Counted from the stretch's first letter, positions 22,410-33,899 are shown. The stretch is DNA of 64,000 bases from Eulemur rufifrons (GCF_041146395.1 NC_090989.1:242100843-242164842), one strand, 5' to 3'. Made by a program: numbers and translations. The notes: generated by a model not told the origin, from the sequence alone.

Positions 22410-22704
22410 CTGGGGGACCTTCTGCAGCTTGGTTGCCGCCTTCTGTGTCCCCCGCGGCCGCCCGCAGGTACCGTGCGACATCGCTGTGGCCTCGCTCCTC
22501 AGCCAGGTCCACGGGCAGGCGGCCCCAGGCGTCGCGCACATCCAGCCGCGCTCCGGCCCGGTGCAGCGCCACCAGCGTGTCCAGGAAACCCTCCCGGGCG
22601 GCGTCGTGCACCGGTCGGGTGAGAGTGGCGGGGTCTGCGCGGTTGGGCTCGGCGCCGTGGAGCAGCAGCAGCTGGGCCACACGGGCGTTGCCCATCATCA
22701 TGAC
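22410..22704 (-). CDS. CDKN2A: CDKN2A exon 2, p16INK4a frame
   Basis: This exon encodes most of p16INK4a, the ankyrin-repeat inhibitor that binds CDK4/CDK6 and blocks cyclin D-driven RB phosphorylation. The frame opens [10 protein letters not shown] and runs for 98 codons, through the end of ankyrin repeat 2 and repeats 3 and 4. The family core [14 protein letters not shown] is intact, including the Asp and Arg that contact the kinase (human D84/R87, here 76 and 79), and so is D-A-W-G-R-L-P. The acceptor is CCGGCAG|GTCATG at 22705, and the donor CCCAG|GTGAGG leaves a single G. It is 295 bp against 307 in human, because four codons near the C-terminus (the human H-A-R-I-D area) are missing. 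Exon 1alpha joins in phase 0, and the total p16 length is 148 aa. Confidence 0.97.
22499..22704 (-). CDS. CDKN2A: CDKN2A exon 2, ARF frame (p14ARF/p19ARF C-terminal part)
   Basis: The same exon read one base further along. Exon 1beta ends with a lone G that joins GT here to make Gly, and the frame stays open for 68 residues, starting G-H-D-D-G-Q-R-P and ending R-G-P-G before TGA at 22501-22499. The stretch is rich in Arg, Pro, Ala and Gly, with basic clusters such as P-R-R-R, as expected of the ARF nucleolar-targeting C-terminal half. Joined ARF is 131 aa (human 132). The codons were checked by hand with no earlier stop. The final 89 bp of exon 2 are 3' UTR for ARF but coding for p16. Confidence 0.93.
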
Positions 22705-23224
22705 CTGCCGGAGAGAGCAGAGTGGTCAGGGCGAGGATGGTGGCAGAACTGGTTGCCAGAAATCTTATCTGTGGAGTTGCCCCACCCCAAGCAGATGCCT
22801 GTACAAGCCACAGGTGTCTAATTACCCTTCATTTGCTTCCAGTTACCAACTCCCTTCTCCAGTTCTCCTATCCATCCTATTTTCTAGTACATATTGAATT
22901 CCATCATGTAGTCAAACTTTTGCGGAGCTTTAGCCACAGGCAGAACGCTGCCAGAGTCACAGGCAACAGCAAAAGGGGGAAGAACAAACCAGCTTTTACT
23001 ACAGCCTAACTCGCTGTATTTCCTCCCTCATTTTGAGATGAAATTATGTTGGTCTGGAGATTTTGTTTAGTTCACTGCTGTATATCCAAGCCCAGAACAT
23101 GGTAATTGTTAAAAAGAGAAAAAAAAATTAAAATATTCCTCAATTTTCAAGCTAATTAACTTATCACCTCAAATATTTGACTTTTTGTCAAATGAACATG
23201 TGACATTTACTCTCAGAGATATTG

Positions 23225-23500
23225 AAATGTTTAGTACTCAGTTATTAGCTATATTCACCACACTGTGCAATAGATCTTTAAAAAATATCAAATCTATTCC
23301 TCCTATCTAACTGAGGTGTTGTGCCCTTTGATTATCATCTCCCCATTCCCCCCACCCTTGGCCTCTGGTAAACATCATTCTGCACTTTGCTTTTATGAAT
23401 AAAGATGTTTTGGATTCCACATATAAGAACAGGCAATATTTGTCTTTCTGTGTTTGGCTTATTTCACTTAACATAATGTTTTCCAATTCAAAAACTTTAA
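23225..23500 (-). mobile_element. L1 3'-region fragment, minus strand
   Basis: Typical reverse-strand L1 blocks: 'ctatattcaccacactgtgcaatagat', 'tcctcctatctaactgagg', 'ccccattccccccacccttgg', 'gattccacatataag' and 'ggcttatttcacttaacataatg'. Confidence 0.85.
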
Positions 23501-23550
23501 TTTCTTTGTGTATAAAATGAGAAGGCTTATCTAGTTAGCCCTAAAATTCC

Positions 23551-23982
23551 TTCCTGTGGCAGGCTGAATAATGCCCCCTAAAGATGTCAACTTCCTAATT
23601 CCCAAAAGCTGTGAATATAATGACAAAACATACATTACAGGATATGATTAAATTTAGGGTCTTGAGGGAGATTATCCTGGATTTTTAAGGTGGGCCCAAC
23701 ATAATCACAAGTGTTCTTATACAAGGGTCATAGAGAGAAGAATGAAGAGTGGAAGCAGAGATCAGACAGAAGATACAGAGACCATGAGCCAAAAAATTTG
23801 ATAGTCACTAGGAGCTGAAAAAGGCAAGAAAACAGCTTCTCCCTTAGAGTTTCCAAAAGGAAAAGAGCCCTGTGGACCCATTTTAGACTTCTGACCTTCA
23901 GAACTCTAAAATAATAATTTTGTGTTTGTATTAGCCATTAAATTTGTGATAATTTGTTACAACAGCTATAGGAAACTAAAAC
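23551..23982 (+). mobile_element. MLT1-family MaLR LTR, near full length
   Basis: It begins 'tgtggcaggctgaataatgcccc' and passes through 'gagattatcctggatt', 'gggcccaacataatcacaag', 'agctgaaaaaggcaagaaaac' and 'gacttctgaccttcagaactc'. It ends near 'acaacagctataggaaactaaaac'. The order and length of about 430 bp fit one LTR. Confidence 0.85.
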
Positions 23983-25759
23983 ACTTCCCAAACTTATGAT
24001 TTGAGAGTTCATTAAATGGGAGATGGTCACCTCTTTGGTTCCTAAATTACCTTTGAAACAAGGCCCTTCCCAAAGAGGAATTTTTAAAATGGTGCCTATA
24101 ATCATAGCAATTTTACAATGTGAGTGCTGCGTCGTGAGTGGTGGTGGTGGTTGAGAATTCCTTTTAGGATAAGGTTATATCCTATATTCTTTTAGGATTT
24201 GGTTATATTAGCTCAGGGATATTGACATCATAAAGAGGAATTACTTATTTTTAGTTACATTCTGTATCAATTAAACACAAATTACTTAATTTGTCTAAAT
24301 CAAGGAACCATAATAAATTGTATTACGGTTGAATCCTGCCCTCAGAAAGTGAAACTGACTTAGTTTTCAAAAACACAAGGAGAAAATACAAGCGAACCAA
24401 ATTATACCTACAAAAAGAAAAAAAAATTGCAGTGTGCTGTTCTGTGTATCTAAGGAAGTCCTTCATCTTGGTCATAAAACTGGTCTTAAATGTTTTTCTT
24501 ATATTTCATGGCATGAAAAAGCTGACAAGTAACCCACATATAAATATTTAAATCATGATAGCAATCCAAAGCAAAAAGAAAATGAATCAATTAAATGAAA
24601 GTTTTTAGGGTGCTTAAAACCATTTGATAAGAAATTAATTTGAATTTAGTACTTTAAAATTTTTTTTTATAAACTAAGGTTTCTACATTTAACATCAATT
24701 TGATTAGGGTTCTAAACCAAAAGCATACTCCCTTTAATCCATATTCTTCTCCCCCCATTAAAATAATTATCAAAACTAATTATCCACTTTTTCCTTTTTG
24801 TATTTAAACAATGAGTCTCTTCTAACACATTTTAGGACTCCTGGTGTCCAAGCTGCTGGCAAAATGTTAGAAATGCCAAAGTATGAATCACGAATGCATT
24901 ACTTTTAAAGGACCCACAGTTATCTTGTGTAACCACCCAACCTCTCTAGTCTCAAAATTTCTTCACACTTCAGATCTCAAATAATCTCAAATTTTAAGTA
25001 TTTTGGCTTTTTATATATGTATTTTAAAGTTTAAAAATTAAACCTGTGTAACATAGTTTCAGGAAGGAAGTCATTCGTGAAGTTTGTGAACTTCCAAGTA
25101 ATTTTCCTTTGTCTTTTTATGCCATATGTATTTTCTTTTATATAAATTTTCTTTTTCAAAATTAGAATCACTGTCGCCACTGGGAATAAAACTAGGGTGG
25201 TGACTGCCAGGAAAAATTGTTTTTTAGTCTGAAATTTAGGAAGTTAGTGAAGGCAAACAAATAAAAAACCCACCGACACTCCTTTCCCCGCCCCTCACAA
25301 AACCGAAGTCTGAAGGAGAAATACACTTGTCAGCAATGAGGAATTGAAAACTCTATCCCAAGTAAGTTAAACTGTATCAAGTAAGTTAACAACAGCAAAA
25401 ATATTAGGTATGCCCCCAAATAGTAACTAAATTCACAGCTTTATCTCAGGAGAGATCACACTAATGTTTTTCTTCATAAATGTTCATTTTTATTTCCTAA
25501 GTTCTTAGTTAAAATAAAAATAAACACAGTATGTAGTTGCTTCTGAATAATTTTAATTGATATTTATTCCAGCGTACCAGGCAGTAGATTTCCACTGAAA
25601 TTCCTCCCACCAAGGAAGATAGTAAGCTCCATTCGGGGGTCTGTGAGTTAGAGGCTAAGCTGTCCCAACAAATCTTACATTTCCTTAAAACTCGCCTTTT
25701 ATCCCAAACGTTCGTAAGTTTTATATCTGATCAAGAGCATACCTCGATCTAATACAAAT

Positions 25760-26590
25760 ATGCTCCCCCCGCCCCCCAGATCTCTGCAGCATCGAGTCTC
25801 CTCACTTCTGTGGCTTCCCGAGTCCCCAGGGCGTCGCCAGGAGGAGATCTGTGATTACAGACCCCTTCTGAAAACTCCCCGGGAAGTCTCCCCTTTTCCC
25901 AGAATCGAAGCGGCACCTGGTTCCCATGCAGCTGCAAACTTCGTCCTCTACAGTTGCCCGCCCGCCCCTTCTCCCCTTCTCGCGCGGCAGACCCTCTATC
26001 TACCTGAATCGGGGTCCGACCGTAACGGTTCGGCGCGTTGGGAGGCGCCCCCGCCTCCAGCAGCGCCCGCACCTCCTCGAACTGACCCCGGGCCGCGGCC
26101 GCGGCCAGCCAGTCGGCGGTGGGCTCCATGCTGCTCCCCGCGGCTCGCCGCTCGCGCTTTCCCCTCCCCGGCCGCGGTGGAGCGCTTGCAGCCCGCCCCA
26201 CGCTCTCGTGACCAGCCCGCCCCTCCTCTTTCTTCCTCCCGGGCTGGCGGAAGAGGCCCCCAGACTCTGCCCCTCGACCCCTCCTGCGGGACCGCGGCGT
26301 CTTTCCATTGCAGGAGGGCGCTGTTCACGTGTTCTCCGAGAAAGTGCCATTCTCTCCAAACACGCTGCGAATGTGACACAGTGAAGTCGGCCCACTCGGG
26401 GCTCTCCTGGGGGCACCGGCCGGAAGCGGTCCTCGCCCAGAGCCGACCAAGCGGTGGGAGGAGGACACCCTGGGCTCCTCCCCACCTGCCCCCAACTCTG
26501 CGCCCGGGCTGCCCTCCTCACTGCTGCACCCCACCACCGGGTTCCCCGACCCCAGCAAAGGCGCACGTGGGTCTCCGAGGCGTTCATTGT
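25760..26590. promoter_or_regulatory. CDKN2A: CpG island and promoter of p16INK4a (exon 1alpha)
   Basis: A GC-rich, CpG-dense block covering exon 1alpha and at least 450 bp upstream on the minus strand. A CACGTG E-box lies at 26326-26331, about 200 bp upstream of the p16 ATG, and a GC-box cluster at about 26945-26957. This is the island whose methylation silences p16 in human tumours (established knowledge). The start site is not resolved from sequence. Confidence 0.85.
26004..26129 (-). CDS. CDKN2A: CDKN2A exon 1alpha (p16INK4a N-terminus)
   Basis: It encodes the first 42 residues of p16INK4a, M-E-P-T-A-D-W to G-R-T-P-I-Q, comprising ankyrin repeat 1 and the start of repeat 2. The donor is ATTCAG|GTAGAT, phase 0, joining V-M-M-M in exon 2. 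The start chosen is the ATG at 26129-26127, the counterpart of human Met9. The first human ATG is missing, because the upstream codons read R-R-A-A-G-S-S with no Met at the equivalent place. The frame is open further upstream to a Met at 26201 (24 extra residues), but that extension is compositional and unlike p16 of other species. The protein therefore starts like rodent p16, without the eight-residue human N-terminal extension. Confidence 0.95.
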
Positions 26591-26599
26591 GTTAAAGCG

Positions 26600-27656
26600 A
26601 AATTTCCCCTACGTTTCCTTCCTTCCCGGTACAACCTCCTGGCATTAGAAAGCCGCGCGAGGTTCCTAACTGCCAAATTTGAACCAGGGTGTTCGATGTC
26701 ATAGGCAAAGTGTTGCTTCCTCTTTTAATCATAAGAAATTTCAAAGCTATCCCCTCCTGGTGGTAAGAGCCCCACGGAGGATCTTTATCGCCGGTACGAC
26801 TGGGAAGCGTTCCTTTTTTCCGATGACACACTCTCACCCTCCCCTGCTCAACCCTAGTTTTCCAGCGCGACTTACTATGCCAGAGTCCTAGCACAAAGGA
26901 TTCATTTTGGAGAGTTAGTCTGCGCGCCGGTCTGCTCCTTCCTCGCCCCGCCCCCTCCCACGTTTAAAACGGATGTCTGGAGCGAGGGTGTCTCGGGCAT
27001 GTGCGCTACCTGGTATAAGGGCTGGCTAGGAAAAGATGAAGTCTTTTTAATATGGGTGGGGAAGAATTCTGCCTGTAAGCAGCCAAGAAAGTGGGGAGGG
27101 AATCATCGGAAGGACAGACTCTGTTCTTAACGAGTCATTATTCTTAGACCAGAAGAAGTGCTCAGTGTTCTAGAGGCAGAGTTGTACAGAGATTCAGAGA
27201 CCAGGCTCACACGCTGTCCACGGTCTCCTCGCAACCCCCCACATTTCTCCTTCCTACTGGAAATATCTTGCGTTCTTCTTAGTTACAAAGGCGGGCGGTG
27301 GGTAAGGGTGGCCCCTGCCTTACAGGATGGTTGTGAGTTTAAATGAATTGATGTATATGTAAGCATTAAGAACAGTGCCATACATCCTAAAGTAATATCT
27401 GTTAGCTATTAAATTATCCATTTTGAGAATTCTCTTGCAATCTTTTTGTGAGACACAGAAATAAAATGCTTTCGATAGCATTATCACTATTATATAAAAA
27501 GAAAGACCAAGAAGTCCTTAACCACTGAAAGGATGATGGGCACCCTCTACCACCCTTACATATAATGAAACGTTAAACAAAACTAAAGGGTATGTAACAA
27601 GAAATGAAATACAACATAGTTCTACTATTTCCTGTGACCATTACTTTTTATGCTTT

Positions 27657-27695
<39 letters not shown>

Positions 27696-28205
27696 TACAT
27701 TTTTAAATACTGGGTCGCTCAGACTTTGCTGATGCCTTAGGTGTATGTTTAATCTGCCTACTGGATAATCCAGCACTGTTTAGAAGTTATGTTTCAATCC
27801 CTGGCTGAATTATCTTGCGGACCCAGAATACCTTATTGTACTTTCAGTTGCAGTTCCATCATCAAAACATGCAATTTTAAAGTGATGCCAATGAAAACAC
27901 CTTGGGGATGTTACATCTATTATACAAATCCACAAAACATCACTGTGCCATCTATATTTTCCTTCAGGCACCCCTCAATTATCTGGGTAGCAATGGTGTG
28001 GAAATTTCAAACTGTGGATAAAGAACATAAAATTCTTTTAATTTAGCTTAAGGTATTTTATGATGGGAAAGGGGGAAATAGTGGTTGTAATGATGAGAGG
28101 GAGGACACAGACATCTTTTGTAACATGTCTGGCTTTTAGACCAATATCAATATTAGTTTCCATCACTAAAATAATGGTTCATAATCTTGGGGATAAGGGT
28201 GGGGA
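26600..28205. other. CDKN2A intron 1beta, part: no gene
   Basis: Upstream flank of exon 1alpha, lying inside the ARF intron. A MIR-like 3' piece lies at about 27295-27410. Otherwise nothing was recognised. Confidence 0.6.
27660..27690. repeat. (CA)n microsatellite
   Basis: About 14 CA units followed by a short TATA run. Confidence 0.97.
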
Positions 28206-28790
28206 GGTGGGAAGAGTAGGCTCATTATAGCAGCACAATTCACAATCGCAAAGATGTGGAAACAACCCAAATGCCCATCAATTCATGAATGGATTAGCAA
28301 AATGTGGTATATGTATACCATGAAATATTACTCAGCTATAAGAAATAATGGCGATATGGCATTTCTTTGGTTCTCCTGGAGAGAGTTGGAACCCATTCTA
28401 TGAAGTGAAGTATCCCAAGAATGGAAAAATAACCACCACATGTACTCACCAGCAACTGGTTTCCCTGATCATCACCTAAGTGCACATTTGGGAATAACAC
28501 CAATTGGGTATCAGAGAGAGGTGGGGGCTGGGGGGAAGGGATGGGTGTCTACCTACTTGATGAGTGCGAGGCGCACTGCCTGGGGAATGGACACACTTGA
28601 AGTTCTGATTGGGGGGGGGATGGGGGGAGGGGATGGATGCATACCTACATGATGAGTGCGATGTGCACTGTCTAGGGAATGGACACGCTTGAAGCTCAGA
28701 CTCGGGGGGGGGGGATGGGGGGGCATGGGCAATATATATAACCTGAACTTTTGTACCCCCATAATGAGCTGAAATAAAAAAAAAAGAACC
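28205..28790 (+). mobile_element. Strepsirrhine-type L1 3' end with poly(A)
   Basis: It opens with the general L1 block 'acaatcgcaaagatgtggaaacaac' and continues as the end of ORF2 ('atgaatggattagcaaaatgtgg'). It then enters a 3' UTR ending 'cctgaacttttgtacccccataatgagctgaaata' and an A tail. The 3' UTR carries a G-rich unit twice. This 3' UTR type is familiar from lemur/galago genomes rather than ape L1PA. It is 5'-truncated and among the younger elements here. Confidence 0.85.
28515..28717 (+). repeat. Tandem duplication of a ~100-bp G-rich unit in the L1 3' UTR
   Basis: Unit 1 (about 28515-28615) and unit 2 (about 28617-28717) share 'gatgagtgcga', 'gcgcactg/tgcactg', 'ggggaatggacac/agggaatggacac' and 'cttgaag', and each ends in a G9-11 run. 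The G-runs could form quadruplexes. Confidence 0.85.
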
Positions 28791-28929
28791 TGTTGAAAGC
28801 TACAGACCCTCTCCTCAAAAAAAAAGTATGTGATGATTTTTTTGTTAAAGGTGTGTTCACCATGCACACACATTTCTGAATAAAACTTTCAGGGAATTCA
28901 AGGATTGCTTTGAAATTCAATTATGGATT

Positions 28930-29095
28930 CCTACATCAAGAACTCTAGCTCACACTTGTTATCCTAGCGCTCTGGGAAGCCAAGCAAGACAGGAGTGAGC
29001 GCACGTCGAGCCCAGGAGTTTGAAATTTGAGGTTGCTGTCAGCTATGATCACTGCACTCTAGCTGGGGCGATAGAGTGAGACCCTGTCTAAAGAA
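28930..29095 (+). mobile_element. Truncated, rearranged Alu-like SINE
   Basis: Recognisable pieces are 'gctcacacttgttatcctagcgctctggg', 'gagcccaggagtttgaaatttgaggttgctg' and 'cactgcactctagctggggcgatagagtgagac', with the middle missing. It is a single arm with a monomer-like layout. Confidence 0.75.
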
Positions 29096-29099
29096 AAAC

Positions 29100-31405
29100 T
29101 AATCAATCAATAAACCAAAACCAAAAACTCTGAGCTTTTCTGCAATATTTTGGGCTATTGGGAGATAGAACTCTACAAAAATTATCTTTGGATGCATTAT
29201 ATACAGACATGGAAGCTGACTGCTTTGCAAATAACAAGAACAGAGAATAGGTTTTAGACATGCATATACTAGCTCAGGCATTTGCAGTAGAGCTCCAGAA
29301 GGATTATCGCATCTTCGGGTGGGGTCCGTTTGTTCTAGAAATTGGCTCCATTATCAATTATAAATCTTGTGTAAATCAATAGTTAATAATAGTGTGAAAA
29401 CTTTCCCAGTTCTTTTAAAGAACCTACCACACTTCCACTTTACTTATACGTATCAGCTCGGATCTGGGGGGCAAAACCCCAGAAGAATTAAAATATAAAG
29501 CCCAGGATCCCGGGGCTCATTACGCCAACCTCAGATTTCCCATGTGTAAAATGGGATCATAATATATTTCATGGGTTTATAAAAATAAGATAATGCATGT
29601 CAAAAAGTTTTCTAAATTCTAAAGTTTGTTGGTTGCTGTTGTTATCATACCCATACTTACTTTTCCTCTTCCCTGAGAATGCCATGATCTTTTTTAGGTC
29701 TGTGCTGCCTTGGCAGTTTTGAAAATCTATACAGTTAAATTTAAACGTCTCAGTTCTGATCAGTCTTTAAAAAAAATATGGTACCACTTATTCATTCATT
29801 CAACAAGCTCAGAGGCTAAGGGTAGGCATGGGGTGAGGGTAGGTTAAAGGTAAGAGCTCTAGAGCCAGACCGCCTGGGTTTAGACCTGGGCTTTTCCACT
29901 TACTGGCTCTCTAGCTTTGAACAAAGTTACTTAATGTTTCTGGGCATCTATTTTCTCATTCGTATAATTGGGATAACAATAGTACTCACTTCAAACAGTT
30001 GTTTGGGGTTTCAATTATGAGGCATTGCATGTAATGCTTTTGGAAGAGCAAAAGGAAGGAGAAGATAACACAAGAAAATGAAAAGGGAACCAGAGAAATT
30101 CTAGTAGCTTAGCTGAAGCCTTCCTGGATGCTGAGAGCTGGTCCCAATCTTGAAGAAAGATGACAGTGTATAAAGATGGAAAAGAAGAAGAAAGATGGTC
30201 CAGGAAGAGGTGAGAACATGTGCAGATGCATAGAAGTTTACAAAAACTGGAAGTAATTCACTGGAACATCTGGAGAGAACCTGGAAAAATGAACTTCTAA
30301 AAGAAGAGGCTGAAAAAGAGCCTGTGAAGGACTGCTTAGAGAGCCAGAAGGAAAACCAGGAGTGAGCGGGATGGCAAGGAAGTGGGGACACCGTGTGTGA
30401 GCTATCCGTTCACAGCTTGGCTGTGATAGTTCAAGGACAACTATGGTGAAGCAAGGCAGATGGAAGGTGGAAGAGACCTGAGCACATATATACCTTGAAG
30501 GGAAAGTGCCAGGTGAAAAGAAGGGACAATTAGAAGAGAATAAATAAATAAATAAATAAAAGTTAAGCACACAGCAAGCTAGGGTATTTCTGAGAACCCA
30601 AAGTTCCTAAAAGGTCAGGAGGAAATGGAACTCAAAGAACAAGGGGTAGTCATATATTTGGACACAGGAGATACAGGTAGATTTGAGGAGGAAGAAAAGG
30701 TCAGAGCAAGGAGGAAGTTTAGGCATTTCCTTCCATGATTGTAGAGGCCAGCTTGCTTGCAGAGTGAGGATGAGCTGGTGGGTTAGGAAGTTTAAGAATG
30801 GTAAAAGTTCAGAACGGTAAGAATAGTAAAGGTTTCCTCTTGTAAGGAAAGATGATGGACCTGAGTAGGACTCAGAGAAGCCTTTTTTTTTTTTTTTTTT
30901 TTTTTTTTATCAGACTGGAGGGCCCAGCTGAGAGTGGAGATCACCACACTATAGGAACACCTGACTATTTTCTTTAAACTAAGGAGAAACTTGCAATGGT
31001 TCTATTACTTTAGAAACCCTACAAATCAAGTAATAATAATACTGATGTAGATATTAACACATCACCAGACAGAGACAAATATATTAATATTTGAGAAGGT
31101 AGTGTTCTGAAATTAGGTATTGCAGGATTGGCAAGGTATGATACCCGTGATCTGCAAGTATTTCATGTGATAAGCAAGATGATTTTGCTAGGAAAATAAA
31201 AGGAGTTGGAGCAATAGCTCTAGACTGGGACTGAGTGACGAAGTGACCCGATTTATCTAATGAGCTGGTTTTTTGACTGTAAAATCCTTTGTGACTATTT
31301 TTAGCTTCAATGTCCATAATTTAAAAAATGATCTATATCTTGTTCTATCCTTTATGCTTAATGAGATTATTACATCAAGTGAGATAGTACGCACATAGTA
31401 AAACA
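29100..31405. other. Intron 1beta, part: MIR scraps and simple repeats
   Basis: MIR-like pieces (plus) lie at about 29515-29620 and 29845-30030 ('gagccagaccgcctgggtttagacc'). An (AAAT)n run lies at 30538-30560 and a T-run at 30881-30909. The purine-rich stretch at 30050-30830 matches nothing I know. Confidence 0.55.
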
Positions 31406-31409
31406 AAAG

Positions 31410-31680
31410 CTGTTTTAAAAGCATACACATATATTTATTTATAATTTTTAATTTGTTATTAAAAACAATTGTTTAAAATATATTTTGAGGTTAAAAATAA
31501 AATATACATAGAATATCTCTGGAAAGATACAGAAAAAGCTGTTAACTGTGGGGCAAGGACATGAAGAACTGGGATGGATATGAGACTTACTTTTCACGTT
31601 CTGTAATTTGTATTGTTTGAATTCTGTACTATGTGCATAGCCTTTCTAATGAATTAAATAAACATAACAAAATTAATAGA
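31410..31680 (+). mobile_element. Old L1M 3'-end fragment
   Basis: 'ggaaagatacagaaaaagctgttaactgtgg', 'cttttcacgttctgtaatttgtattgtttgaatt' and 'gaattaaataaacataa' follow the usual L1M tail order. Confidence 0.6.
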
Positions 31681-31689
31681 CAAATGAGT

Positions 31690-33890
31690 TAACTATTTTT
31701 AGAATCATCATTCCTAACTTTATTGACAAAGAGTAACTAAGTACCTACTATATGTCAGGCACTTGGCTTAAAGGTGTGGATATTAAGAAAGAAGAGTTTC
31801 TTAATCAAGAGCATGTATTGGTAATAACCATCAAGATATTTGATTCTCTGGAGAAGGAAGGTAGTTTTGAACTGGGATGAGCTCTTGAGGGCAGCCTACA
31901 TTAACAGTGTAGGGAAGGAAGACTGTGGTGATGTATTCTGATAACTGAGACTTCACATCTGTGTTACTAGGAAAAAGATGTATTTCCAAGTCTGGAAGGG
32001 ATCCCATAATTAAAGAGAGTTCCTTAGGAAATAGCCTGTGAGAGCAAGATATACACCCTGTACTGGAGCTTCTAGACATAGCTATGTTAAGCCTGTCTAG
32101 ATGAGTGGAAATAGCACAGAATCTAGGATAGGAAGCTGGGTGCAGTAGAGAATTATGTGAAGACAAAGGCAACAGAAGAATAATTACATGCACTCCCTTT
32201 AATTTAGAAAACCAATAATATAAGGAAATTAGGGTCTCAGGCCTACCACCTACTTTATTACCTTAAATAAGTGATACTTTTTCCTGGCTTCAATGTCCTC
32301 ATCTACAAAGTAGGCATAATAACAGATGTGTAAGAAGAGATTGTTCAGCCCTCAAGCTGCTCCTGGATAAGAAATCTGAGAGTTCAATGTCTAAAGTGGA
32401 TGGTGAAAGTATGGGTAAAAAGCATTTTGTTAGGTAAAAGACAACAAGGAAATTATGTATTTTCCACAAGGAGGAAAGGTAGCTTCATCATGAAGGGGAG
32501 ACCTCTGAGAAACCAGAGCAGACCTTCAAGTAGGTTTGCTAAGAAAAGGCAATGTGTCCCAGAAACAGATGTCTAGAAGTTTCAAGATGGAAGATGTTTC
32601 TTTCTCCCTTTAACTATTCTCTATTTAAGTAAATTCAACATAGCACAATTATTGAGTATTTGCTGTAAGATACTCTTGTTAGGGATTTTGTGCTATTTGC
32701 ACTCAGAATTATTGTAAAATTTCTTTTCATGCTCAAGCAAGATCTTAGCAAGGAGTACAAAACTCAAAATGCCTTCATTTATTATAGACTTAATGCATAA
32801 TTATAGTTAAGTCACAATTTTTCAAGCTTGGTTTCCAAAATGTTAACTGGGTATAGAATCTGCAGTATCTATTATCATCTTTCCAAGAACAGTTTGAAGA
32901 CAACTTAAAAGTATATTACTTATCATACAGAAGATATCTTTTCTAAATTGTGTGTAAAACAAATGTGATTTTAAATCTGCATAAGGAAAATACTATTAAA
33001 AATGTTTCTAGAATGGGGTCTTGTAAAATGAGGAATATTTGCAGCTCATGAAAACAATCAGTCCCTAACTTAACTATTTTGCAAATATACCTTTTGTATG
33101 TTGATAAATTTCTTATGGTGCATTACTTAAATCTATTTATAGCTATTTGGTCAGCTGGGGTAACTAAAAGATTAGCACAGTTCATGTGTATGTACATATA
33201 GATGCACATATATTATATGTATGGTGTGTATTTTGCAGAGCACAGATGTTGAGAATTAGCCTAATCCAGAGGAACAATATAAGTAATAAGGAATATAATT
33301 AGAGAAGACAGCAGACAGAGAGAAATAAAGATGATAAGAAATTCATTGAAAGTTGCCAAGAAAATCACAATGGCTATCATTTATTGAACCCAACTATTTG
33401 ACAAGCATTAGGCAGTTTTACATATATCATTTCTAATTCCACAGCTGTCCTATGGGATACAGAGTATTATTAATAGCTTTTTTTCATAAAGGAAAAAAGA
33501 GTCTCAGAGTGCTTAATAATGCACAAGAAGATAAGAATACAAACTCAAGGTTCCCATTTCTGTTTGAGAGGTCCACATTCTCCCCACTATGATATCTTTT
33601 ATCCTGTTGATTAATTTATACCGTACATGGTGGACAACTTGGTAATGCTTCCTTTCCTTTGAAGATGGTGCCTGCCATCAAGCAAGTTGTGAAACCTAGA
33701 ACAAGGTGACTGGATCCCCACTTTTGGAAACCATGTGTTTCTGTGATTATTCTTTGGTAGTAATAGTGATAGAAATTGGGACCCCAAAGTCACTCAAAGT
33801 CTCCTCAAAGTCACGTAATCCAGTCCCTCATTTCTGAATGATTTTTTTCTCTGATTATAGCTCACACTCATATAAAAATAATTAAGGAAT
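31690..33890. other. Intron 1beta, part: L2 and MIR scraps
   Basis: An L2-like 'agtacctactatatgtcaggcac' lies at about 31739. A MIR in minus orientation lies at about 33365-33560. No other element and no coding signal were seen. Confidence 0.5.
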
Positions 33891-33899
33891 GAGCTACTT

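Larger units (their letters stand above)
22710..26003 (-). other. CDKN2A: CDKN2A intron 1alpha
   Basis: The 3.3 kb intron between exon 1alpha and exon 2, and also the last part of the ARF intron. The donor is CAG|GTAGAT at 26003 and the acceptor precedes 22704. It holds an L2-like scrap at 23055-23115, an L1 fragment, an MLT1 LTR and an AT-rich part (24.0-25.7 kb) in which I recognise nothing else. The first 85 codons after the donor stay open in the p16 frame, so a retained-intron product is possible. Confidence 0.85.

Noticed and set aside
25760..26704. 314-codon plus-strand ORF antisense to p16 exon 1alpha
   Set aside because: It lies over a CpG island with few possible stops, has no recognisable domain and is antisense to a real exon.
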